A DNA stretch of 13,820 bases. Source: Planctomycetaceae bacterium (GTDB lineage Bacteria; Planctomycetota; Planctomycetia; Planctomycetales; Planctomycetaceae). The position numbers were made by a program, and so were the translations under genes. Shown in pieces: positions 1 to 6,391 of the stretch (its first letter is position 1; the number at the start of each line of letters is the position of its first letter). A model generated the notes under the pieces. It did not search any database, was not told where the DNA came from, and saw only the letters and a program-made list of their open reading frames with translations. Where the stretch lies: NCBI GenBank assembly GCA_020426125.1, contig JAGQQQ010000313.1, forward strand, positions 1 through 13,820, in the 5' to 3' direction.

Positions 1-438
1 TCCGAAGAACGTGTCGAACCCCTGCTTCGTGGGGATTCCGCTTGAGCCCTCATGTCCGAGGCCCCATTTTCCAAATATCCCGCAGGTGTAGCCGGCCTCC
101 TGCAAGACTTCTGCGACGGTCACGTCACTTGGCCGGAGGTTGTCTTTTCCATTGCCCCGAATAAAACAGTGCCCCAGATGGAGACCGGTCATCAACACGC
201 ACCGGGACGGAGCACAAACGGTCGACCCGGCGTAGTAATCGGTGAAGCGAACCCCTTCGGCTGCCATCTGGTCGAGCACCGGTGTTTGGATCTTTTCCTG
301 CCCGTAACACCCGAGGTCGCCATATCCAAGGTCGTCGGCCATCACAAACACAATGTTCGGAGGCGCGGACTCCGCGACGGACACAGAGATGGTCATCATC
401 AACAGGAGTATCAGCAAACAAGACAGAACAGACTTCAT
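1..438 (-). CDS. Secreted sulfatase (arylsulfatase type), N-terminal part only
   Basis: The frame is open from an ATG at 436-438 to the left edge: 146 codons with no stop, so the gene is cut by the window. It begins with a signal peptide: K2, a hydrophobic run at about residues 4-20, and probable cleavage after the VSVA near residue 22. Then comes the sulfatase start, with metal-binding DD at 35-36 in FVMADDLGYGDLG, followed by CAPSR at 75-79. This fits the CxPxR sulfatase signature, in which the cysteine (C75) is converted to formylglycine by a maturating enzyme. GKWGLG at 123-128 matches the usual GKWxLG block. Family knowledge: these enzymes hydrolyse sulfate esters of polysaccharides or small molecules in the periplasm or outside. 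The substrate cannot be told. No in-frame start lies upstream and no strong Shine-Dalgarno is visible. It is divergent from the sigma gene. The family call is firm; the exact subtype is not. Confidence 0.93.
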   Translation of the reverse strand, partial: MKSVLSCLLILLLMMTISVSVAESAPPNIVFVMADDLGYGDLGCYGQEKIQTPVLDQMAAEGVRFTDYYAGSTVCAPSRCVLMTGLHLGHCFIRGNGKDNLRPSDVTVAEVLQEAGYTCGIFGKWGLGHEGSSGIPTKQGFDTFFG

Positions 439-626
439 GGGCTTTCCAGGCGGTGATTCGAAACGATTGATGGGAACAGAATCTTCCCATGCGGAGAACG
501 AAGATTCAACCAAGCCCGGAATGTTCACTGATCGGACCCGAGTAATAGACAGTTCGAGACCCGTTCAGGCTGTCCGATTGAAGACATGAGAAACTCAAAC
601 GGACGATGCTGCACTGCTAAACATTG

Positions 627-658
627 GCCCAAAGGAGGTCAATTGACCTCCTTCGGGC
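627..658. repeat. Near-perfect 32-nt palindrome (operator or hairpin)
   Basis: Positions 632-653 are a perfect 22-nt palindrome: the 9-nt arm AAGGAGGTC, the self-complementary centre AATT, then GACCTCCTT. The symmetry continues for four more pairs (GCCC at 627-630, GGGC at 655-658) after one mismatched pair at 631/654. As RNA it would form a strong hairpin with a tiny loop; as DNA it could be a site for a dimeric regulator. No T-run follows on either strand, so a simple intrinsic terminator is unlikely. The arms contain the consensus Shine-Dalgarno AAGGAGGT and its complement, which may be coincidence. Confidence 0.6.
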
Positions 659-808
659 TCGGAGGCAGTTTCCGTTTCGGAGAGACTTGAGGCGAGCGCC
701 GGTTGAAAGCACACGAATCAAGACAGGTAGAACAGGTTTCTTACCTGTTGTTGAAAGGATGCAATCTTGTCCTCGTGCAGCGGTAGGCCACGGTCCTGTT
801 TTTTTCTG

Positions 809-837
809 TTGAATTTGGACGTCATCGCGGCAATAGT
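809..837 (+). promoter_or_regulatory. Possible sigma-70-like promoter for the ECF sigma gene
   Basis: TTGAAT at 809-814 and AATAGT at 832-837 each match 4 of 6 consensus bases and are separated by 17 nt, just after a T-rich stretch (799-806). It would give a leader of about 135 nt before the sigma gene start. The match is weak and could be chance. Confidence 0.22.
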
Positions 838-977
838 GTCAACATAGAAGTGAGTTCGCCGTCCTCCTGGAGGGACTCAGTACCATCCCATAGTCGCTCC
901 CATGTCGTCTTGATCAATCACCTCCTCACTGTCCTCGCAGATTGGGAAGTGCAGTTCACACATTTCAGGGTCATTGA

Positions 978-1559
978 ATGAACGCGGATCGTCTGACTTC
1001 GAAAAGCCTTCTTCATCGACTCGTCAGTGAGAACCATCATGCGGCATGGGATCACTTCGTCAGGCTCTACACGCCGCTCTTATTCTTTTGGGCGCAGAAC
1101 ACAATGGGATTGCGTCGCGAAGAAGCCGAAGACTTGATCCAGGATTTGCTGATCCATTTGATGAACAAGATGCCAGAATTTGAATACAATGAGGCTCAAA
1201 GCTTTCGAGGCTGGTTACGAGCCATTCTTCTCAACAGATGCCGCGACTACTACCGAGAGAAACGAAGATTGCCCGGTAACCTGGATTCCGGCCTGCTGCG
1301 CAACGAACACGTTTCTGACAACGTGCAGATGTTCACGGATCAGGAATATCATTCATACCTGGCACGTCGAGCATTAGAAATCATGAAAAACGACTTTGAA
1401 GAGACCTCCTGGAAGACATGTTGGATGCGAGTGGTCGAAGGAAAGTCGGCGAAGGAAGTAGCTCTTTCATTAGGGGTCACAGAGAATACTGTTCATCTCG
1501 CCAAATCTCGCATCATCCGACGATTGCGAGAGAACCTCGACGGATTGCTGGACCTGTAA
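978..1559 (+). CDS. ECF-type RNA polymerase sigma factor (sigma-70 family)
   Basis: A 193-residue protein of normal ECF length with only regions 2 and 4. Region 2 covers about residues 22-97: EAEDLIQDLLIHLM (49-62) is the core-binding helix, and FRGWLRAILLNRCRDYYREK (77-96) is the -10 recognition helix. The SFRGWLR block preceded by an acidic/aromatic FEYNEA is typical of planctomycete ECF factors. Region 4 is about 129-189, with a helix-turn-helix at EGKSAKEVALSLGVTENTVH (154-173). It directs RNA polymerase to its own promoters, which cannot be identified here. Start: ATG at 978 after CAGGG at about 966-970, 7 nt upstream. No separate anti-sigma gene adjoins it. Its neighbour is the convergent kinase, whose stop lies 11 nt away. 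In planctomycetes, ECF genes are commonly paired with Ser/Thr kinases, so the kinase is the likely partner (inference). Confidence 0.93.
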   Translation: MNADRLTSKSLLHRLVSENHHAAWDHFVRLYTPLLFFWAQNTMGLRREEAEDLIQDLLIHLMNKMPEFEYNEAQSFRGWLRAILLNRCRDYYREKRRLPGNLDSGLLRNEHVSDNVQMFTDQEYHSYLARRALEIMKNDFEETSWKTCWMRVVEGKSAKEVALSLGVTENTVHLAKSRIIRRLRENLDGLLDL

Positions 1560-1570
1560 GCCCTTAAGCC

Positions 1571-4500
1571 TTAGTGGGGTTGGTTTCGCTTCGCATCGTC
1601 GGCACGTCTGCCCTTATTTTTTCGATCCGTGTAAGTCACAAGCGTTGCCTTCGTCACACTCCCGAGGATCTGCTTGCCAGAAGCGCCTTCGAACACGATA
1701 CTCTTCAGAGGATTTCGAGTAGCATCGTCGATAGTGAAGTAAAGCAAGGTATTCTCATCGACTGATAACTTTTCGGGAGGATCGAACCTGTCCTCGTATT
1801 TCACCCCCGACGACAGCCGCATCGACCAGATGTAACCGCGAAACAGTGGGGCGATCTTTGTGGTGTTGCTCAATCGCCATCCATATCTGTCCCAGGTCAA
1901 CTTGGGACTGTTGTTCGTGTCTACTTGCGTTCGGTCCATGCTTCCCCAGTGGCGAGAGACGGTGCAGGGTTTCTGTCGGACTCCGTTGATGAACAGCGAT
2001 GCTTCCTTGCCATTCCAGCAACCAGCAACGTGGGCCGGTCCACCGGCGTCAGTGAAACCGGACTGGGTTGCCCACGTTTGTGTCCAACCCGAGCTTCCTT
2101 CGCGTTGATTGGTGATCACCCCAAATTCATACTTGTTGTTGCGAACGCCAAGGATCACCGCTTCGCCATGTTCAGATCGGAAGACATGTCCCGTCTGAGA
2201 GGCTTGAGATTCCACCCAAAACTCAACAGTAAAGGCGTCTGGGAGCCTGAGCATTTCTGTGTCCGAAGGCCACTCAATTTCAATTTGGCCATCACCGTTG
2301 AACGCCAACACTTTCTTCGGTGTCGCAGTTTCGTGAAGTGGGGTATCCACTGAGGAGCCATCATGGTGCGATTGGCCAAATGACTCCTCCGCGTCTCCCA
2401 GAACCGATTGCCTGATTGACACGTACTCTGGTATTGAGGTTTTTGCCTCAGTCCCAACGTCGACTGGGATCGGCCAGCGGATCTCAAGAGTCCCCCAAAG
2501 AAATGCTCGGTCTTCGGTACTGGAAAGCAGCCGCTTCCCATCTGGGCTCCAATCAAGGTGTAACACTCGAGACTGGTGGCGCGCCAAAGTCAAAAGAATC
2601 TTGCCTGTGGAGGCGTCCACAATCAGTACACCTCCTCCGGATGTGCCGACTGCAATTCGTTCCGCGTCGGGGTGCCAACTGCACGAGGTTGGGCTTGATG
2701 CAGCGGGATCGATAGCAATGGCCATCTTTCGAGTGTGTGCATCGTAGATTGCCAGTCCATCGGAACTGGCGACGATCAGCCGGTCTCCGGTGGGGGACCA
2801 GTCCACCGCAAAGATGTCCCCCATGGCAGACTCAAGAAAAAGTTCTTCCTGTCGATTCTGCGCCGATTTGACAAACAGTTTGTCACCGGTCGCAAAGGTG
2901 AGCGATTGGTCGACAGGAGAAAAGCTCAGCGAGTTCACATGACTTCCATCAACCTTGGAGTCCCACAAGATCGCTCCTGATCCAGCATCGACGACAAGCA
3001 GCTGCCCAGTCCCAGTTAACACCGCAATCGTGGTACCATCTTGACTCCAGATGAGTCTTCCGCGAAGTTTGTGGTTTCCGTCGTTCCGGTCGATTTGCCA
3101 CTTAACTCGATTTTCATCCTTCAGGTTCTCAACAGATCGCACAGCAATGTCTCGGCCCGTCCTGGATGACGCGATCCACTGACCATCCGGACTCCAGCAA
3201 AGGAGTTGTCCGATGTCCCAACTTCCTGTGTCCCTTCGCAGGAACTGCTCTTTTTCGGTGACTATTTCGAGTGAAATGTTCTTAGCTCGAATGTCTGTTC
3301 GACGAAGTACATCGCTATCGAATACGTTCCAAAGGGCCACCTGGTGAATATACCTGTTGTTGTTGGATTCGATCGCGATATGCCGCGAGTCAGGACTCCA
3401 TGTTTGGCTGTGAATGTGGGTGTCCAGATGAAACATCATCAGTTCAATCTCAGGATTCGGGTCCAGGGACTGATCGAGAACTGCCAGCCAGTTGGCTGAC
3501 GTGCTGACCAGTTGGCCAGCGTCATTCCAGTCTACTCCTCGGACACGGGCGCCATGGACGTGGAAGGATTCGATGGGGTTTCCCGTGTTGACGTCCAAAA
3601 GAACGATTTCGTTGCGACTGTTCCCCAGAGCAACGAGTGAATTCTCTTTGTTCCAGGCTCCAGCTGTAATCGCCCCCAGTCGCGTTAAGTCGGGAACATT
3701 CAATGGATGACCTCCCCAGATCTCCAAGCCGTCCCCATACAGAAGGAGCTTTTGAACGCTCGACTCATCACTTGCCCAATCCAGTCCCTGAAAGTAACCA
3801 AAGCCACCCTTTCTGCGTTCCTTCGGTTCCTTGGAAGGATCACTTGCTGACATATTCCATTCGAGCGCTCTGCTTCCCGGTCGACTATAGAAGCCGCCGG
3901 GTCTTTGCCCGCCGACGGTGTTCGCCTTCTTTTCCTCACCCCGAGGAAGTTCCGGATTTCCCACATGTAAGGAGACAATCACCTGGCCGTCAGGTCTCCA
4001 GGCCACATCTGTCATGACATCCGCCGGAGTGCCGTCCAGAAGTCTCGCGCTCTTTCGAGCGGTTTCAACATCCCAAATGTCAAGGAGTCCAACCGCGGAC
4101 TTGCTGCCTGAGACGATCTGCGTCGCGTCAGGATTCCAATCAATCGCATAGCAGGAGATGCGTTCATCCTGGGACTCTCGAAATACCGCGACGGATTCGC
4201 CGGTCTCCGGATTCCAGATGGAAATGAGTTTTCCACCGACTGCCAGTCTGGTTCCATCCGGGCTCCACGCAATGTCTGAGTCACTCGTCGCATCGCATGC
4301 CAGAGTGTGAGTCACCTCGAGCGTTGAGGGATCGACGATAATGACATTCGGGGGTTGAACAACCGCCAGTCGTGCCCCGTCTGGATTGAACTTGACCTTA
4401 TTGAGATTGGGGAGTTTGAGGAGTCGCATCCGGCGTCGACACAGATCGTCAAGGTAGCTCCACTCCCAATTCAGAAGCTTCCTCTGATCGGGGTCACGCG

Positions 4501-6115
4501 ACATCTCATCGAGTTTGAGTCGCATACGCCCCCAGTCTCTTTCCCGGTAATGAGCCGCGAGTGCAATCAAATTGGAAGTGTAGAGAGCAGCCGTGGCATC
4601 GTCCTTTCGCCGTTCCGCCTGTAAGCGTGCAATTCGTTCGGCCTCTCGGGCATTCGTTTCGGCGGCACGGGCACGCTGCTCGTTCTCCAGTGCTTTTGTT
4701 GCCTGCTTTCGAGACTGAAACTCGGATAAGGCCTTCTGAGACGCACGGTAGGCAAAGAGCGAAGTTGTTGTAATGCCGGCAATCAGGGAAAGAACAATGA
4801 GAACCACGAGCGCCGAGACAACGGGATTCCTCGCACACCATCTCCACGCACGTTCGGCACTCGCCACTCGTCGAGCAGAAATTGGGACTCCTGCCAGCCA
4901 CCTGTTGAGATCGTCCTCCAGGGTCTCCGCATCCTGGTACCTCTTCGAAGGGACTTTTTCGAGGCATTTCAGGCAAATCGTCTCGAGATCCCGGGGAATG
5001 CGATCATTGATCTTCCGGGGAGACCTGGGATCAAATTTGTGGACCTGGTCGATCAGCACTCGGAGGGAACCTCGGAATGGCAGCTCGCCAGTAAGCATTT
5101 CGTACAAGATCACGCCAAGGCTGTAGATGTCACTGCGGGTGTCGACTTTGTGCTCGTCGCTTCCCAGCTGTTCCGGTGGAGCGTAGGCCGGAGTCCCCAT
5201 GAGACATCCATCGGCCGTCAGAGTGACCTCGCCTTCCGTCTGTCTGGCCAATCCGAAATCCATGATGCGAGGCTTCAATTCGCGGCCGTCGCACTCTTCA
5301 AGCATCACATTTGCCGGTGTGAGATCACGGTGAATGATCCCGTTCAAATGGGAGTGGCTGAGTGCTTGTGCCAGTTGACTGACAATCTGAGCGGTCTCGC
5401 GAAACGTGAACCGCCGCCGCCTCAGGGCAGCAGCCAATGTTTCCCCTTCGACATATTCAGCCACGATGTACGGGACGATTCCGTCGTTCGACACTTCAAA
5501 AATCGGGATGATATTGGGGTGATTCAGTCTGGCCGAAGCTCGTGCTTCGCGGACGAACCGTTCTTCATCCTCCTCTGTGAGGATACGCCCACTTCGAGGC
5601 ACTTTGATCGCGACAGTCCGCCCAAGCTCCAAATCGACGGCTCGATAGACCGTCCCAAATCCACCCCGTCCCACAACGTCACGAAGTTCAAACCGGCCTA
5701 GGAGTTTCTTACCAGCCGTGAACTGTTCGGAATGGCGATCCCGCTCGATGGCGATTGTGCTCTCACAGACAGGACAGGTGATTTCGTCGGCATCAGGGGA
5801 GCATTTGACCTGAATCGGATTGCAGCAATGCGGGCACTCAAAGCTGAGATTCGCTTCGGGCCGGGCGTCAATCTTCTGTGTCCGGGAGCTGAGGTTGTCG
5901 ATGAACCTATCGACGTTGACGCTGGGCATGGATTTGCCGACGTCCTCCCTCAGGAGATTGAGAAGCGGGTCGGCATCCTCATCATATGCTTGAAACCGCT
6001 GAGAGCACGCCGCACACCCCAAGAGGTGATCCGCAATTCTGTCGATCTGTTCCGCGTCGATGAGTCCTAAGCCATAATTGCGAAGCACGTCGTCGCTCAG
6101 GCACGTCTCAGACAT
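1571..6115 (-). CDS. Membrane Ser/Thr protein kinase with zinc-binding N-terminus, WD40-like propellers and LamG-like C-terminus
   Basis: A 1514-residue multidomain kinase. Residues 30-37 hold an HxxxCxxC motif like zinc-binding anti-sigma domains. A CPHC/CPVC zinc ribbon lies at 94-117. The kinase domain (about 141-405) has the Gly loop GRGGFGTVY (149-157), K171 in VAIK, E190, catalytic HRD at 262-264, DFG at 286-288 and APPE at 312-315. T266 replaces the usual catalytic-loop Lys. A transmembrane helix at about 432-456 precedes a charged coiled coil (457-505). About 14 WD-like blades fill 570-1210. A LamG/concanavalin-like domain follows at 1269-1493. The likely role is phosphorylation of cytoplasmic Ser/Thr targets in response to a signal sensed outside the membrane. 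AGAGGA (minus strand, 6123-6128) lies 7 nt before the ATG. It is convergent with the ECF gene and downstream of the giant exoprotein gene. The kinase call is firm; target, ligand and topology are inferred. Confidence 0.95.
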   Translation of the reverse strand: MSETCLSDDVLRNYGLGLIDAEQIDRIADHLLGCAACSQRFQAYDEDADPLLNLLREDVGKSMPSVNVDRFIDNLSSRTQKIDARPEANLSFECPHCCNPIQVKCSPDADEITCPVCESTIAIERDRHSEQFTAGKKLLGRFELRDVVGRGGFGTVYRAVDLELGRTVAIKVPRSGRILTEEDEERFVREARASARLNHPNIIPIFEVSNDGIVPYIVAEYVEGETLAAALRRRRFTFRETAQIVSQLAQALSHSHLNGIIHRDLTPANVMLEECDGRELKPRIMDFGLARQTEGEVTLTADGCLMGTPAYAPPEQLGSDEHKVDTRSDIYSLGVILYEMLTGELPFRGSLRVLIDQVHKFDPRSPRKINDRIPRDLETICLKCLEKVPSKRYQDAETLEDDLNRWLAGVPISARRVASAERAWRWCARNPVVSALVVLIVLSLIAGITTTSLFAYRASQKALSEFQSRKQATKALENEQRARAAETNAREAERIARLQAERRKDDATAALYTSNLIALAAHYRERDWGRMRLKLDEMSRDPDQRKLLNWEWSYLDDLCRRRMRLLKLPNLNKVKFNPDGARLAVVQPPNVIIVDPSTLEVTHTLACDATSDSDIAWSPDGTRLAVGGKLISIWNPETGESVAVFRESQDERISCYAIDWNPDATQIVSGSKSAVGLLDIWDVETARKSARLLDGTPADVMTDVAWRPDGQVIVSLHVGNPELPRGEEKKANTVGGQRPGGFYSRPGSRALEWNMSASDPSKEPKERRKGGFGYFQGLDWASDESSVQKLLLYGDGLEIWGGHPLNVPDLTRLGAITAGAWNKENSLVALGNSRNEIVLLDVNTGNPIESFHVHGARVRGVDWNDAGQLVSTSANWLAVLDQSLDPNPEIELMMFHLDTHIHSQTWSPDSRHIAIESNNNRYIHQVALWNVFDSDVLRRTDIRAKNISLEIVTEKEQFLRRDTGSWDIGQLLCWSPDGQWIASSRTGRDIAVRSVENLKDENRVKWQIDRNDGNHKLRGRLIWSQDGTTIAVLTGTGQLLVVDAGSGAILWDSKVDGSHVNSLSFSPVDQSLTFATGDKLFVKSAQNRQEELFLESAMGDIFAVDWSPTGDRLIVASSDGLAIYDAHTRKMAIAIDPAASSPTSCSWHPDAERIAVGTSGGGVLIVDASTGKILLTLARHQSRVLHLDWSPDGKRLLSSTEDRAFLWGTLEIRWPIPVDVGTEAKTSIPEYVSIRQSVLGDAEESFGQSHHDGSSVDTPLHETATPKKVLAFNGDGQIEIEWPSDTEMLRLPDAFTVEFWVESQASQTGHVFRSEHGEAVILGVRNNKYEFGVITNQREGSSGWTQTWATQSGFTDAGGPAHVAGCWNGKEASLFINGVRQKPCTVSRHWGSMDRTQVDTNNSPKLTWDRYGWRLSNTTKIAPLFRGYIWSMRLSSGVKYEDRFDPPEKLSVDENTLLYFTIDDATRNPLKSIVFEGASGKQILGSVTKATLVTYTDRKNKGRRADDAKRNQPH
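2486..4408 (-). repeat. About 14 WD40-like repeats in the kinase (residues 570-1210)
   Basis: Blade starts of the type [hydrophobic]-x-W-S/N-P-D-G followed by L-A-V-G and ending in I-W-D/N-x-E-T-G recur through this stretch, for example IAWSPDGTRLAVGG (615-628), LCWSPDGQWIASS (972-984) and LDWSPDGKRLLSS (1187-1199). I count 14 W/F-centred starts, at about residues 576, 617, 660, 706, 780, 821, 863, 906, 974, 1023, 1065, 1106, 1147 and 1189. That fits two seven-bladed propellers (inference). Blade 4 carries a basic Gly/Lys/Arg-rich insert at about 716-772 (nt 3800-3970). Confidence 0.7.
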
Positions 6116-6391
6116 GCAGGCGTCCTCTGATCCAGAAACTCAAGTTCTTTTGCCGACAAAAAGCTTCACTCATCTGGAAACGTGACGCAAGTATCGGTGT
6201 GACACAGATGTCTGTAGTCAACCTGGACAGCATCTCGAACTCGGAATTGAGCAAACATCGACAGGGCGGTCGGCATACTCAAAGAGCAGGACACCAGATG
6301 TGAAACATCCGATTTCTGATAAACGAACTTGTCGGGACTCCCCTTTGCCCTGGGACCAATGGTTGGAGGGATCGTTGGTGTCTCACGAACA
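6116..6391. other. Intergenic region between the giant exoprotein gene and the kinase gene, 276 nt
   Basis: Both flanking genes read on the minus strand, so this holds the end of the exoprotein transcript and probably the kinase promoter. I see no coding sequence and no convincing intrinsic terminator. An imperfect palindrome lies at 6201-6219 (GAC-ACAGA-TG-TCTGT-A-GTC, with one bulged base), about 85 nt upstream of the kinase start. On the minus strand a TTGACT hexamer overlaps its edge, but a well-placed -10 is not seen. The 276-nt gap argues against tight translational coupling of the two genes. Confidence 0.5.
6201..6219. promoter_or_regulatory. Imperfect palindrome upstream of the kinase gene (possible operator)
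   Basis: The sequence GACACAGATGTCTGTAGTC pairs eight bases on each side around a TG centre, with one extra A in the right arm. Its position upstream of the kinase start would suit a regulator site. There is no match to a known operator that I can name, and such short imperfect palindromes arise by chance. Confidence 0.2.

Larger units (their letters stand above)
439..977. other. Divergent intergenic region, 539 nt
   Basis: This is the space between the sulfatase start and the sigma factor start. I see no convincing protein: the short frames here are rich in Arg/Ser, lack ribosome binding sites and resemble no family. It should hold the promoters of both flanking genes. Visible structure: a near-perfect 32-nt palindrome at 627-658, a 7-bp hairpin AACAGGT-TTCTT-ACCTGTT at 731-749 preceded by a partial direct copy ACAGGTA at 723-729, a T-tract around 799-806, and a weak sigma-70-like promoter at 809-837. 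A small regulatory RNA is possible but not supported. Confidence 0.6.

Noticed and set aside
125..490. Minus-strand 121-codon frame overlapping the sulfatase
   Set aside because: The neighbouring frame gives a signal peptide and the CxPxR sulfatase motif; this frame gives Arg-rich sequence without family features.
731..749. Hairpin AACAGGT-TTCTT-ACCTGTT as an intrinsic terminator
   Set aside because: The stem is only 7 bp, no T-run follows on either strand, and no gene ends nearby.
916..925. Resemblance of ATCACCTCCT to the 16S rRNA 3' end
   Set aside because: The match is about ten bases with no surrounding rRNA sequence; chance similarity.
1557..1577. Bidirectional terminator between the sigma and kinase stops
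   Set aside because: The sequence around CCCTTAAGCC is only weakly symmetric, with a mismatch in the arm, and forms no stable stem.
4506..4976. Second minus-strand frame of 156 codons inside the kinase gene
   Set aside because: It overlaps the membrane helix and coiled-coil coding region in another frame; the Cys/Arg-rich product looks like a frame shadow.
5039..5701. Plus-strand open frame of 220 codons opposite the kinase domain
   Set aside because: The minus strand here encodes all the kinase motifs in order; the plus frame is a shadow.
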